A stretch of DNA of 64,000 nucleotides from positions 62,001-126,000 of the forward strand of contig NZ_MBES01000074.1 of assembly GCF_001954195.1 (NCBI RefSeq), read 5' to 3'. The notes beneath the pieces are model-generated. The model ran no database searches. It was not told the origin of the DNA and worked only from the letters and a program-made list of their open reading frames with translations. The position numbers were made by a program, and so were the translations under genes. The DNA comes from Mycobacterium sp. IS-1264 (lineage in GTDB: Bacteria; Actinomycetota; Actinomycetes; Mycobacteriales; Mycobacteriaceae). Position 1 is the stretch's first letter, and the number at the start of each line of letters is the position of its first letter. Positions 25,301 through 34,693 of this stretch are shown piece after piece.

Positions 25301-27586
25301 ATGTCTGTAGCTGAAATTGAACAGGGCGTCTTCGAGGCGACCGCCACCATCGACAACGGGAGCTTCGGCACCCGCACCGTCCGTTTCGAGACCGGCAGGT
25401 TGGCCCAGCAGGCCGCCGGTGCCGTCGTCGCGTACCTGGACGACGAAAACATGCTGCTGTCGGCGACCACCGCCAGCAAGTCTCCCAAGGAGCATTTCGA
25501 CTTCTTCCCGCTGACGGTCGACGTCGAGGAGCGGATGTACGCCGCGGGCCGCATCCCCGGCTCGTTCTTCCGCCGCGAGGGCCGGCCGTCCACCGACGCG
25601 ATCCTGACCTGCCGGCTCATCGACCGCCCGCTGCGCCCGTCGTTCGTCAATGGGCTGCGCAACGAGATCCAGGTCGTGGTGACGATCCTGAGCCTGGACC
25701 CCAACGACCTGTACGACGTGCTGGCGATCAACGCCGCGTCTGCCTCCACCCAGCTGAGCGGCCTGCCGTTCTCCGGTCCCATCGGGGGCGTGCGGGTGGC
25801 GCTGATCGACGGCACCTGGGTCGCCTTCCCCACCGTCGAGCAGCTCGAGCGGGCCGTCTTCGACATGGTGGTGGCCGGCCGCAAGGTCGAGGGCTCCGAT
25901 GGTCCCGACGTGGCCATCATGATGGTCGAGGCCGAGGCCACCGAGAAGGTCATCGAGCTCGTCGAGGGCGGCGCCCAGGCGCCGACGGAAACCGTTGTGG
26001 CGCAAGGCCTGGAAGCCGCGAAGCCATTCATCGCCGCGCTGTGCACCGCGCAGGAGGAGCTGGCCGGCGCCGCCGCCAAGCCCGTCGCCGAATACCCGAC
26101 GTTCCCGGACTACCAGGAAGACGTGTACTACTCGGTGGCCTCCGTGGCCACCGACGAGCTGGCCAAGGCGCTGACCATCGGCGGCAAGGCCGAGCGCGAC
26201 GCGCGCACCGACGAGCTCAAGGCCGAGGTGCTGGCTCGTCTCGCCGAGACCTACGAGGGCCGCGAGAAAGAGGTCAGCGCCGCGTTCCGCTCGCTGACCA
26301 AGAAGCTGGTACGTCAGCGCATCCTCACCGACCACTTCCGCATCGACGGCCGGGGCATCACCGACATCCGCGCGCTCTCGGCCGAGGTCGCCGTCGTTCC
26401 CCGCGCGCACGGCAGCGCGCTGTTCGAACGCGGCGAAACCCAGATCCTGGGTGTGACCACGCTGGACATGGTCAAGATGGCCCAGCAGATCGACTCGCTG
26501 GGACCCGAGACGTCCAAGCGCTACATGCACCACTACAACTTCCCGCCGTTCTCCACCGGCGAGACCGGCCGCGTCGGCTCGCCCAAGCGGCGCGAGATCG
26601 GGCACGGCGCCCTGGCCGAGCGGGCTTTGATCCCGGTGCTGCCCGGCGTCGAGGAATTCCCGTACGCCATCCGCCAGGTGTCCGAGGCGTTGGGCTCGAA
26701 CGGCTCGACCTCGATGGGATCCGTCTGCGCCTCCACCCTGGCGCTGCTGAACGCCGGCGTGCCACTCAAGGCGCCGGTGGCCGGCATCGCGATGGGGCTG
26801 GTCTCCGACGACGTCGAGGTCGACGGAAAAATCGAGCGGCGCTTCGTCACCCTGACCGACATCCTCGGGGCGGAAGACGCGTTCGGCGACATGGACTTCA
26901 AGTGCGCCGGCACCAAGGACTTCGTCACCGCGCTGCAGCTGGACACCAAGCTCGACGGGATCCCGTCGCAGGTGCTCGCGGGTGCGCTGGCGCAGGCCAA
27001 GGACGCGCGGCTGACCATCCTCGAGGTCATGGCCGAGGCCATCGACGCGCCCGACGAGATGAGCCCGTATGCGCCGCGGGTGACCACCATCAAGGTGCCG
27101 GTCGACAAGATCGGTGAGGTCATCGGCCCCAAGGGCAAGGTCATCAACGCCATCACCGAGGAGACCGGCGCGCAGATCTCCATCGAGGACGACGGCACCG
27201 TGTTCGTCGGCGCCACCGACGGGCCCTCGGCGCAGGCCGCGATCGACAAGATCAACGCCATCGCGAACCCGCAGCTGCCGACTGTCGGCGAGCGATTCCT
27301 CGGAACCGTGGTCAAGACAACGGATTTCGGTGCATTCGTATCGCTGCTGCCCGGACGCGACGGCTTGGTGCACATCTCCAAGCTCGGCAAGGGCAAGCGG
27401 ATCGCGAAGGTCGAGGACGTCGTCAACGTCGGCGACAAACTGCGGGTCGAGATCGCCGATATCGACAAGCGCGGCAAGATCTCGTTGGTCCTGGTGGCGG
27501 AAGACGTGGCTATCGAAACCGCCGAACCCGCCGATGCCGGAGCGCCCCAGGAGACCGCGCCAGCCGATGCCCCCAGTTCCGTCTAG
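25301..27586 (+). CDS. pnp: Polynucleotide phosphorylase
   Basis: A 761-residue 3'-to-5' phosphorolytic exoribonuclease (GpsI). Two RNase PH domains cover about residues 10-230 and 335-560; the second holds the TILTDHFRIDGRGITDIR and SMGSVCASTLALLNAGVP segments. A KH domain with IGEVIGPKGKVIN lies near 604-620, and an S1 domain (GERFLGTVVKTTDFGAFVSL) runs from about 662 to 735. The Ala/Pro-rich tail is variable. The ATG at 25301 reproduces the M. tuberculosis start (MSxAEI); an ATG at 25244 would add 19 residues that I do not expect. Overlaps pepR by 20 bp. Confidence 0.96.
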   Translation: MSVAEIEQGVFEATATIDNGSFGTRTVRFETGRLAQQAAGAVVAYLDDENMLLSATTASKSPKEHFDFFPLTVDVEERMYAAGRIPGSFFRREGRPSTDAILTCRLIDRPLRPSFVNGLRNEIQVVVTILSLDPNDLYDVLAINAASASTQLSGLPFSGPIGGVRVALIDGTWVAFPTVEQLERAVFDMVVAGRKVEGSDGPDVAIMMVEAEATEKVIELVEGGAQAPTETVVAQGLEAAKPFIAALCTAQEELAGAAAKPVAEYPTFPDYQEDVYYSVASVATDELAKALTIGGKAERDARTDELKAEVLARLAETYEGREKEVSAAFRSLTKKLVRQRILTDHFRIDGRGITDIRALSAEVAVVPRAHGSALFERGETQILGVTTLDMVKMAQQIDSLGPETSKRYMHHYNFPPFSTGETGRVGSPKRREIGHGALAERALIPVLPGVEEFPYAIRQVSEALGSNGSTSMGSVCASTLALLNAGVPLKAPVAGIAMGLVSDDVEVDGKIERRFVTLTDILGAEDAFGDMDFKCAGTKDFVTALQLDTKLDGIPSQVLAGALAQAKDARLTILEVMAEAIDAPDEMSPYAPRVTTIKVPVDKIGEVIGPKGKVINAITEETGAQISIEDDGTVFVGATDGPSAQAAIDKINAIANPQLPTVGERFLGTVVKTTDFGAFVSLLPGRDGLVHISKLGKGKRIAKVEDVVNVGDKLRVEIADIDKRGKISLVLVAEDVAIETAEPADAGAPQETAPADAPSSV

Positions 27587-28934
27587 AAGGCCAGCAGCTG
27601 ACCCTGCGGGCGCGTTGCGCCGGGGTAGTCACGACGTCGAGGCGACGAGCTCCGCGCTGCGCCGCACCACGCTGCCGGGGGGCCTGCGGGTGGTCACCGA
27701 ATACCTGCCCGCGGTGCGTTCCGCGTCGGTCGGGGTCTGGGTCGGCGTCGGATCGCGCGACGAGGGTGCCAGCGTTGCCGGGGCGGCGCACTTCCTGGAG
27801 CATCTGCTGTTCAAGTCGACCCCGACCCGCAACGCCGTCGACATCGCGCAGGCGATGGACGCGGTCGGCGGGGAGCTGAACGCCTTCACCGCCAAGGAGC
27901 ACACCTGCTACTACGCGCACGTGCTCGACAGCGATCTGGAGCTGGCCGTCGACCTCGTCGCCGACGTGGTGCTCAACGGCCGCTGCGCCGCCGACGACGT
28001 CGAGCTCGAACGCGACGTCGTCCTCGAGGAGATCGCGATGCGCGACGACGACCCCGAGGACGCGCTGGGCGACATGTTCCTGGCCTCGCTGTTCGGCGAT
28101 CACCCGGTGGGCCGGCCGGTCATCGGCACCGCGCGATCGGTGTCGGCGATGACGCGCGCCCAGCTGCATTCGTTCCATGTGCGGCGTTACACGCCGGAAC
28201 GCATGGTCGTCGCGGTGGCCGGCAACGTGGACCACGACCACGTGGTCGAGCTGGTGCGCGAGCACTTCGGGTCTCGATTGGTCCGCGGGCGTCATCCCGT
28301 TGCGCCCCGCAAGGGCTCGGGACGGGTGAACGGTGGCGGCGGCGGATTGCTGCTGGGACGCCGCGACGCCGAGCAGACCCACGTGTCCCTGGGCGTGCGC
28401 ACGCCCGGGCGCGGTTGGGAGCACCGCTGGGCGCTCTCGGTGCTGCACACCGCCCTGGGCGGCGGGCTGAGCTCGCGGCTCTTCCAAGAGGTTCGAGAGT
28501 TGCGCGGGCTCGCGTACTCCGTCTACTCGGCGCTGGACATCTTCGCCGACAGTGGCGCGCTCTCGGTGTATGCCGCGTGTCTGCCCGAACGATTCGCCGA
28601 CGTCATGCGAGTGACAAGCGCGGTGCTCGAATCGGTGGCACGCGACGGGATCACCGAAGCGGAATGCCGCATCGCCAAGGGCTCGTTGCGGGGCGGGATC
28701 GTGCTGGGCCTGGAGGATTCCGGCTCCCGGATGAGCCGGATCGGCCGCAGCGAACTGAACTACGGCAAGCACCGCAGCATCGAACACACCCTGCGGCAAA
28801 TCGACGAGGTGACCGTTGAGGAGGTCAACGCGGTGGCGCACCGACTGCTGAGCAAGCGCTACGGCGCCGCGGTTTTGGGACCGTTCGCCTCGAAACGGTC
28901 GCTGCCCCAACAACTTCGGGCGATGGTAAATTAG
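27567..28934 (+). CDS. pepR: Zinc protease PepR (M16 family)
   Basis: A 455-residue pitrilysin-type metallopeptidase. The inverted zinc motif HFLEH lies near residue 74 with the downstream Glu in ELNAFTAKEHT; GGGLSSRLFQEVRE near 307 is the substrate-binding segment typical of M16 enzymes such as the mitochondrial processing peptidase. The ATG at 27567 lies within the pnp 3' end. About 15 extra residues near the N-terminus (RRGSHDVEATSSA) appear absent from the M. tuberculosis protein as I recall it. The pnp-pepR pairing is common in Gram-positive bacteria. Confidence 0.92.
   Translation: MPPVPSRRPAADPAGALRRGSHDVEATSSALRRTTLPGGLRVVTEYLPAVRSASVGVWVGVGSRDEGASVAGAAHFLEHLLFKSTPTRNAVDIAQAMDAVGGELNAFTAKEHTCYYAHVLDSDLELAVDLVADVVLNGRCAADDVELERDVVLEEIAMRDDDPEDALGDMFLASLFGDHPVGRPVIGTARSVSAMTRAQLHSFHVRRYTPERMVVAVAGNVDHDHVVELVREHFGSRLVRGRHPVAPRKGSGRVNGGGGGLLLGRRDAEQTHVSLGVRTPGRGWEHRWALSVLHTALGGGLSSRLFQEVRELRGLAYSVYSALDIFADSGALSVYAACLPERFADVMRVTSAVLESVARDGITEAECRIAKGSLRGGIVLGLEDSGSRMSRIGRSELNYGKHRSIEHTLRQIDEVTVEEVNAVAHRLLSKRYGAAVLGPFASKRSLPQQLRAMVN
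28927..28932 (+). promoter_or_regulatory. -10 hexamer inside the pepR 3' end
   Basis: TAAATT lies 6 nt before the ATG at 28939, although that gene also directly follows pepR. Confidence 0.45.
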
Positions 28935-28938
28935 CCCG

Positions 28939-29976
28939 ATGGTACTGGTCGGCCAGCGGGTACTGGGCTTCTGGGACATCATGGTGCCCATCGTCGGCGC
29001 GCCGATGGCCGGAGGCCCGGGCACCCCGGCGCTGGCTGCGGCGGTGACCAACGCGGGCGGGCTCGGTTTCATACCCGGCGGGTACCTCAGCGCGGAGCAG
29101 TTCGCCGACGACATCGCCAAGGCGCGCGCCGCCACCACCGGCCCGCTCGGCGTCAACCTGTTTGTGCCCCAACCCAGCGTCGCCGACTTCCTCCAGCTCG
29201 AGTACTACGCGGATGAACTTGACGAGATCGCCGACAGTTACAACGTCGAGGTGGGATACCCCCGATCAGGCGACGACGACGACTGGGAGCGCAAGCTCGA
29301 GGTGGTGGCCGATCTACGCCCGGAGCTGGTGTCATTCACGTTCGGTGTGCCGTCGCCGGATGTCATCCGCCGGCTCGGCGCGTTGGGGTTATTGGTCATG
29401 GTCACGGTGACGTCGGCGTACGAGGCGGGCGTGGCCCTCGCCGCGGGTGCGGACAGCCTGGTGGTCCAGGGCCCGGACGCCGGCGGGCACCGCGGCACTT
29501 TTGCGCCGGACATGGAGCCCAATACCGAGTCGCTGCACGAGCTGCTCGCCCGGATTCGCAAGGCACACGACGTCCCGCTCATCGCGGCGGGCGGGCTGGG
29601 CACCGCCGAGGATGTGGCCGGGGTGCTCGACAGGGGAGCGGTGGCCGCGCAGGTCGGCACGGCATTGCTACTCAGCGACGAAGCCGGCACCCATGCCGCA
29701 CACCGCTCTGCCCTGAAGCATCCGCTCTTCACCGCCACCATCGTCACGCGCGCGTTCTCCGGCCGGTATGCGCGAAGTTTGGAGAATCAGTTCATCCGCC
29801 TGCTTGATCGCGTTGCGCCACTGGGTTATCCGGAGGTCAACCACATGACGGCGCCGATCCGCGCGGCGGCGGCCGAACGCGGGGACCCCAACGGCATGAA
29901 CCTCTGGGCCGGAACGGGGTTCAAGGACGCCCGTCCCGGGCCCGCAGCCGACATCATCGCCGGGCTCGTCGAATAG
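28939..29976 (+). CDS. Nitronate monooxygenase (2-nitropropane dioxygenase-like)
   Basis: A 345-residue FMN-dependent TIM-barrel enzyme. Features: PIVGAPMAGGPGTP near residue 17, GLGFIPGGYL near 40, the VVQGPDAGGHRG segment near 175 with the catalytic-type His, and IAAGGLGTAEDVA near 215 plus GTALLLSDEA. It probably detoxifies nitronates such as propionate 3-nitronate; the physiological substrate is unknown. The protein begins 4 bp after pepR. It is convergent with ald; only 2 bp lie between the stops. Confidence 0.9.
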   Translation: MVLVGQRVLGFWDIMVPIVGAPMAGGPGTPALAAAVTNAGGLGFIPGGYLSAEQFADDIAKARAATTGPLGVNLFVPQPSVADFLQLEYYADELDEIADSYNVEVGYPRSGDDDDWERKLEVVADLRPELVSFTFGVPSPDVIRRLGALGLLVMVTVTSAYEAGVALAAGADSLVVQGPDAGGHRGTFAPDMEPNTESLHELLARIRKAHDVPLIAAGGLGTAEDVAGVLDRGAVAAQVGTALLLSDEAGTHAAHRSALKHPLFTATIVTRAFSGRYARSLENQFIRLLDRVAPLGYPEVNHMTAPIRAAAAERGDPNGMNLWAGTGFKDARPGPAADIIAGLVE

Positions 29977-29978
29977 AG

Positions 29979-31106
29979 TTAGCCCAACACGCTCGCCGGT
30001 TCGGTGAACGCCAAATCCAGGTCGGCGGCCACCCGCTCGGACAACAGCGCACCGTCGTGCGTCGAAAGCCCTTTTGCCAGAGCGGGATCCGACCGGCTCG
30101 CCGCCCGCCAGCCCTGGTCGGCGAGCTTCAGCACATACGGCATCGTCGCGTTGGTCAGCGCGAAGGTCGAGGACTTCGGTACTGCGCTGGGCATGTTCGC
30201 CACACAGTAGAACAGCGTGTCGTGCACGGTGAACGTCGGGCAATCGTGGGTGGTCGGCCGGGAGTCCTCGAAGCAGCCGCCCTGGTCGATCGCGATGTCT
30301 ACCAATACGGAGCCCGGCTTCATATGTGCGACAAGCGAATTCGAGATCAGCGTGGGCGCCTTGCCGCCCGGCACCAGGACGGCGCCGATCACCAGGTCGG
30401 CCGCTTTGACGGCGCCTTCGAGCTCGTAGGCCGATGAGTAGCGGGTGCGGACCGCGCCGCCGAACTCCGCGTCGAGCCGGCGAAGCTTGTCGATGTTGAC
30501 GTCGAAAACCGTGACCGCCGCGCCCATGCCGGTGGCCACCCGGGCGGCGTTGTAGCCCGCGGTGCCGCCGCCGATCACCACCACGTCGGCCGGTTCGACG
30601 CCGGGCACCCCGCCCATCAGCACGCCGCGACGATGGGGAGGCCCGCCGTGGGTCCGCATCAGTTGATAAGCCCCGACCTGCGCGGAAAGCCGGCCCGCGA
30701 CTTCGCTCATCGGCGCCAGCAGCGGCAGCGCGCCGTCGGCCGATTGGACGGTCTCGTACGCGATCGAGGTCGTGCCGGACGACAACAACGCCTCGGTGCA
30801 GGCGCGCGATGCGGCCAAATGCAAGAACGTGAACAGGGTCTGGCCGCGCCGCAGGCTGGCGTACTCGTCGGGCAGCGGTTCTTTGACCTTGAGCAGCAGA
30901 TCGGCCTCGGACCACACTTGCCCGGCGGTGTTGATCAGCTGGGCACCCGCCGCCTTGAAATCCGCGTCGGAGATTGCCGAGCCCTCGCCGGCGCCCGCCT
31001 GCACGAGCACCTCGTGGCCGCGGCGCGTCAGTTCGACCACGCCGGACGGGGTGAGGGCCACCCTGAATTCGTTGTTCTTGGTCTCGGTCACGACGCCGAC
31101 GCGCAT
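29979..31106 (-). CDS. ald: L-alanine dehydrogenase
   Basis: A 375-residue NAD-dependent enzyme catalysing reversible oxidative deamination of alanine (and glyoxylate amination in M. tuberculosis). N-terminal catalytic features: RVALTPSGV, the LKVKEPL segment with the catalytic Lys near residue 74, and FTFLHLAAS with its His near 95. NAD-binding: VVIGGGTAGYNAA near 175. Length is normal. Divergent from aldR across 67 bp, the arrangement known in M. tuberculosis, where AldR controls ald by alanine. Confidence 0.96.
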   Translation of the reverse strand: MRVGVVTETKNNEFRVALTPSGVVELTRRGHEVLVQAGAGEGSAISDADFKAAGAQLINTAGQVWSEADLLLKVKEPLPDEYASLRRGQTLFTFLHLAASRACTEALLSSGTTSIAYETVQSADGALPLLAPMSEVAGRLSAQVGAYQLMRTHGGPPHRRGVLMGGVPGVEPADVVVIGGGTAGYNAARVATGMGAAVTVFDVNIDKLRRLDAEFGGAVRTRYSSAYELEGAVKAADLVIGAVLVPGGKAPTLISNSLVAHMKPGSVLVDIAIDQGGCFEDSRPTTHDCPTFTVHDTLFYCVANMPSAVPKSSTFALTNATMPYVLKLADQGWRAASRSDPALAKGLSTHDGALLSERVAADLDLAFTEPASVLG

Positions 31107-31173
31107 GGCTCAAGTGTGAAGAAAGTTCGGGCAGCCTTCAAACATGCTGACGATAATTCTATAAAGTACGCAT
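31107..31173. promoter_or_regulatory. ald-aldR divergent control region
   Basis: A 67-bp AT-rich gap between divergent ald and aldR. TATAAA (31160-31165) lies 8 nt before the aldR ATG. Partly symmetric blocks such as GAAAGTTCG...CCTTCAAAC around 31119-31143 are plausible AldR sites, by analogy with M. tuberculosis. Confidence 0.5.
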
Positions 31174-31701
31174 ATGGCCGATAAGACAGCGAAACCAGCG
31201 GCTGCCCCGGACGATTCACCGAAGGATGTTCGGCCCGTTGATCTACCCGTCGATCTGGACGGCGTGGACCGTAGGATCCTGGGTTTGCTGCACGCCGATG
31301 CGCGCATCCCCAACAACGCGCTCGCCGAGGCGGTCGGGATCGCGCCGTCGACGTGTCATGGCCGGGTGCGCCGGTTGACGGACCTTGGCGTCATCCGGGG
31401 TTTCTACACCGACATCGACCCGGTCGCGGTGGGGATGCCCCTGCAGGCGATGATCTCCGTCAGCCTGCAGTCCCACGCGCGCGGCAAGATCCGCAGCTTC
31501 ATCGCACAGATCCGCCGCAGGCGGCAGGTGATGGACGTCTATTTCCTCGCCGGCGCAGACGATTTCCTGTTGCACGTGGCCGCGCGCGACACCCAGGACC
31601 TGCGCTCGTTCGTGGTCGAAAACCTCAACGCCGACGCCGACGTCGCCGGCACCCAGACATCGCTGATCTTCGAACATCTCCGTGGGGCGGCACCCATCTA
31701 G
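31174..31701 (+). CDS. aldR: Lrp/AsnC-family regulator AldR
   Basis: A 175-residue feast/famine regulator. The winged helix-turn-helix occupies about residues 28-75 (LLHADARIPNNALAEAVGIAPSTCHGRV), and the RAM ligand-binding domain with a VMDVYFLAGADDFLLHV core covers 95-160. The first 25 residues are charged and low-complexity. Divergent from ald, its expected target, with an amino acid such as alanine as the effector. A -10 hexamer lies 8 nt before the ATG. Confidence 0.93.
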   Translation: MADKTAKPAAAPDDSPKDVRPVDLPVDLDGVDRRILGLLHADARIPNNALAEAVGIAPSTCHGRVRRLTDLGVIRGFYTDIDPVAVGMPLQAMISVSLQSHARGKIRSFIAQIRRRRQVMDVYFLAGADDFLLHVAARDTQDLRSFVVENLNADADVAGTQTSLIFEHLRGAAPI

Positions 31702-31705
31702 GGCA

Positions 31706-31711
31706 TATGAT
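31706..31711 (+). promoter_or_regulatory. -10 hexamer for the SRPBCC gene
   Basis: TATGAT lies 6 nt before the ATG at 31718; it could start the transcript of the five-gene run that follows. Confidence 0.5.
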
Positions 31712-31717
31712 CCACCA

Positions 31718-32203
31718 ATGAGTGAACCCTGTGTGTCGGCCAGCGTTCAGATCGACGCCCGCCCGGACGTGGTCTACGGGCTCATCACCGACCTGCCGAC
31801 GCTGGCGTCGCTTGCCGAGGAGGCGGTGGCGATGGAATGGCTCAAGGGTGACGCCGTCCGCCCCGGTGCGGTGTTCGTCGGGCACAACCAAAACGGCGGC
31901 AAGCGGTGGAGCACGAAATGCACCGTCACCGACGCCGAGCCGGGCCGCACCTTCGCGTTCGACGTGCGGCACACGGTCTTCCCGATCGCGCGGTGGCAAT
32001 ACGACATCACCGACTTGGCGGCGCTTGATTTGGACGCGTCGGGCGGCGGGTGCCGGGTCACCGAAAGCACCTGGGACCGCCGGCCGGGTTGGTTTGCCAA
32101 GCTCGCGGGCAGGGCCACCGGCGTGACCGACCGGGTGGCCGCCAACAGAAAACACATCGAGCTCACCCTGCAGCGCCTCAAGCAGCGCGCCGAGGGCGGG
32201 TAA
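31718..32203 (+). CDS. SRPBCC-family (START-like) lipid/ligand-binding protein
   Basis: A 161-residue protein with the polyketide-cyclase/START-like helix-grip fold: a first strand around SVQIDARPDVVYGLITDLPTL, a middle strand set with KCTVTDAEPGRTFAF, and a long C-terminal helix (GVTDRVAANRKHIELTLQRL). The fold binds hydrophobic ligands. It heads a run of genes for lipid or sterol-like oxidation on the same strand and may present a substrate to them. No catalytic residues can be assigned. The longer frame from 31682 is excluded by the -10 position. Confidence 0.8.
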   Translation: MSEPCVSASVQIDARPDVVYGLITDLPTLASLAEEAVAMEWLKGDAVRPGAVFVGHNQNGGKRWSTKCTVTDAEPGRTFAFDVRHTVFPIARWQYDITDLAALDLDASGGGCRVTESTWDRRPGWFAKLAGRATGVTDRVAANRKHIELTLQRLKQRAEGG

Positions 32204-32213
32204 CTCCAGGGCG

Positions 32214-33668
32214 GTGGCACCGATGACAAGACGCGATCCCGCCGTAGCCGTCGTCGGAGCCGGCATGTCCGGGTTGTGCGTCGCAATTGCGTTGCTGCGC
32301 AGCGGGATTACCGATGTCACCATCTACGAGAAGGCCGACGAGGTGGGCGGCACCTGGCGCGAGAACACCTATCCCGGCCTGGTCTGCGACATACCCTCGC
32401 GGGTCTACCAGTACTCGTTCGCCCGCAAACCCGACTGGTCGCACCTGTTCTCGCCGGGCGGCGAAATCCAGGCGTATTTCTGTGCCATCGCCGATCGCTT
32501 CGGGCTGCGGGACCGCATCCGGTTCGGCACCGAAGTCACCCATGCCCACTTCGAGGACGGCCGCTGGGTGCTGCACACGGATGCCGGCGACGAGTCCACC
32601 GTGGACTTCCTGATCTCGGCCACCGGCGTGCTGCATCACCCCCGGATGCCGTCGATCCCCGGCCTGGACGACTTCGCCGGCCACGTCTTCCATTCGGCGC
32701 GCTGGGATCACGACGTCACGTTGCGGGGGCGCCGAATCGCGGTGGTGGGCAACGGATCTACCGGTGTCCAGCTCGTCTGCGGCCTGGCCGGGCTGGCCGG
32801 TCACGTCACGATGTTCCAGCGCACCGCACAATGGGTGCTGCGGCTGGCCAATCCCCGATACAGCAGGTTCACCGCCATTACCCGGCGGAAGATCCCGTGG
32901 CTCGACGGGTTGGCGTATCGCGGGTACAGCCGCGCCTACGACTTCTTCTCGGTGGGACTGATCAAGCCCGGCTTGCGCCGACGGATCATGGCGGCGCTGT
33001 GCCGCGCCAGCCTCTGGGAGGTGCGCGATCGCGAACTGCGCCAGGCGCTGACACCGGACTACACGCCGGCGTGCAAACGGTTGGTGATGTCGAACGGCTT
33101 TTACCGGGCGATGCAGCGCGACGACGTCGAGCTGGTCACCGCCGGCATCGACCACGTGGAGCGGCGCGGCATCGTCACCGACGACGGCGTGCTGCACGAG
33201 ACCGACATCATCGTGTTCGCAACGGGATTCGACACGCACGCGTTCTTCCGGCCGATGGAGCTGATCGGCCGGGACGGCATCCGCGCCAACGACGTCTGGC
33301 GCGACGGTCCGAGGGCCTACCAAACCGTCGCCCTGTCGGGCTTTCCCAACTTCTTCATGATGCTCGGGCCGCACAGCCCGGTGGGAAACCTGGCGCTCAC
33401 GACGGTGGCCGAATCACAGTCCGACCACATCCTGGGCTGGATCGAGCGCTGGCGCCGCGGCGAATTCGACACGATCGAGCCGACGGCCTCGGCAACCGAG
33501 CGTTTCAACGCGAAGCTGCGTGCCGCGATGCCGGACACCGTGTGGACCACCGGCTGTAACAGCTGGTATCTGAACAAAGACGGGGTGCCCGAGGTGTGGC
33601 CGCTGACCCCGGCCGAGCACCGCTCCATGCTGGCCAACCCCGATCCCAGTCAGTACGAGTTGGCCTAA
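32214..33668 (+). CDS. Baeyer-Villiger-type flavin monooxygenase
   Basis: A 484-residue FAD/NADPH enzyme. The FAD Rossmann motif GAGMSG lies near residue 17, followed by GGTW near 42; the Baeyer-Villiger fingerprint FxGxxxHxxxW is met by FAGHVFHSARW near 153; the NADPH motif GNGSTG is near 181; FATGFD is near 340. It would insert oxygen into a ketone or oxidise a related substrate; the true substrate is unknown. GTG at 32214 and ATG at 32223 are both possible starts. The stop touches a set of 11-bp repeats. Confidence 0.87.
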   Translation: MAPMTRRDPAVAVVGAGMSGLCVAIALLRSGITDVTIYEKADEVGGTWRENTYPGLVCDIPSRVYQYSFARKPDWSHLFSPGGEIQAYFCAIADRFGLRDRIRFGTEVTHAHFEDGRWVLHTDAGDESTVDFLISATGVLHHPRMPSIPGLDDFAGHVFHSARWDHDVTLRGRRIAVVGNGSTGVQLVCGLAGLAGHVTMFQRTAQWVLRLANPRYSRFTAITRRKIPWLDGLAYRGYSRAYDFFSVGLIKPGLRRRIMAALCRASLWEVRDRELRQALTPDYTPACKRLVMSNGFYRAMQRDDVELVTAGIDHVERRGIVTDDGVLHETDIIVFATGFDTHAFFRPMELIGRDGIRANDVWRDGPRAYQTVALSGFPNFFMMLGPHSPVGNLALTTVAESQSDHILGWIERWRRGEFDTIEPTASATERFNAKLRAAMPDTVWTTGCNSWYLNKDGVPEVWPLTPAEHRSMLANPDPSQYELA

Positions 33669-33709
33669 ATCCCTCGGACATCCCACGGAAATCCCTCGGA
33701 ATCCCTCGG
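33667..33709 (+). repeat. 11-bp tandem repeat after the monooxygenase stop
   Basis: Three full 11-bp units and a fourth of 10 bp (AAATCCCTCGG type) start immediately in the stop codon at 33666 and run for 43 bp. Confidence 0.85.
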
Positions 33710-33755
33710 GCGCAAAACCCGGTACCGGCGGTTTCGCATATCTGGGCCGAGTCAC

Positions 33756-33761
33756 TATACT
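33756..33761 (+). promoter_or_regulatory. -10 hexamer for the PF10118-type gene
   Basis: TATACT, the best -10 match in this stretch, lies 5 nt before a GTG (33767) and 8 nt before the ATG (33770). Confidence 0.55.
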
Positions 33762-33769
33762 TGCCCGTG

Positions 33770-34690
33770 ATGTTCACCGTCGACGACCAGGCCGCCGGGC
33801 CCCACTATGGCAGGTCCGGGACGTCGCTGGACCACGAGCGCCTCGTGCTCGAGGCTCGCGACGTCGAGTTCGACTGGGCGAAGCTGCCGCTTCACTACGT
33901 GCCCGGCGAGCCGTTTGCCACCCACGTCCTCGACGTGTTGCACCTGCTGCTGCCGGCGGGCGAGGAATTTTTCGTCGACGTCTTCAAGAGGACGTTGCCG
34001 TTGATCAAAGACGATCAGCTGCGGCTGGATGTGCAGGGGTTCATCGGTCAGGAGGCCGTGCATTCCCAGGCGCACTCCGGGGTGCTTGACCACTTCGCCG
34101 CCCGAGGCGTCGACGTGACGCCCTTCACCGACCAGATTGGCTGGCTGTTCGGAAAGCTGCTGGGCGAACGGCCGCGGTGGAGCCCCCGGCGACAGCACAG
34201 CTGGCTGCTGGAGCAGGTCTCCTTGGTGGCGGCGATCGAGCACTACACCGCAATTTTGGGTGAGTGGATTCTGAACGCCCCGGCGCACGATGCGATTGGC
34301 ACCGACCCGACCATGCTGGACATGCTGCGGTGGCACGGGGCCGAAGAGGTCGAGCACAAGGCGGTGGCCTTCGACACCATGAAGCACCTGCGGGCCGGAT
34401 ACTGGCGGCAGGTGCGCGCCCAGCTGGTGGTGACGCCCGCGATGCTGTGGTTGTGGATTCGCGGGGTGCGGTTCATGTACTCGGTGGATCCGCAGCTGCC
34501 GCCCGGGACCAAGCCGCGCTGGCGGGACTACTTTCGGGCGGCCCGGCGCGGCCTGGTCCCCGGGCCCATGCGATTCATCCGGGTCGTCGCCGATTACTAC
34601 CGGCCGGGGTTCCACCCGTCGCAGCTGGGCGGGCTGGGGCTCGCGGTCGACTATCTGGCCCTCTCGCCCGCCGCCCGCGCGTCGCACTGA
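33770..34690 (+). CDS. Predicted metal-dependent hydrolase (PF10118 family)
   Basis: A 306-residue protein, soluble or membrane-associated. Family elements: FIGQEAVHSQAHSGVLD near residue 91 and IEHYTAILGEWIL near 155, then a WHGAEEVEHKAVAFD segment near 185. The pattern of Glu and His pairs in helices (ExxH repeated) matches di-metal helical bundles such as ferritin-like oxidases. It may therefore be an oxidase rather than a hydrolase. Only 3 bp separate it from the EphD-type fusion gene, so it acts in the same operon. GTG 33767 is an alternative start. Confidence 0.78.
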   Translation: MFTVDDQAAGPHYGRSGTSLDHERLVLEARDVEFDWAKLPLHYVPGEPFATHVLDVLHLLLPAGEEFFVDVFKRTLPLIKDDQLRLDVQGFIGQEAVHSQAHSGVLDHFAARGVDVTPFTDQIGWLFGKLLGERPRWSPRRQHSWLLEQVSLVAAIEHYTAILGEWILNAPAHDAIGTDPTMLDMLRWHGAEEVEHKAVAFDTMKHLRAGYWRQVRAQLVVTPAMLWLWIRGVRFMYSVDPQLPPGTKPRWRDYFRAARRGLVPGPMRFIRVVADYYRPGFHPSQLGGLGLAVDYLALSPAARASH

Positions 34691-34693
34691 TCT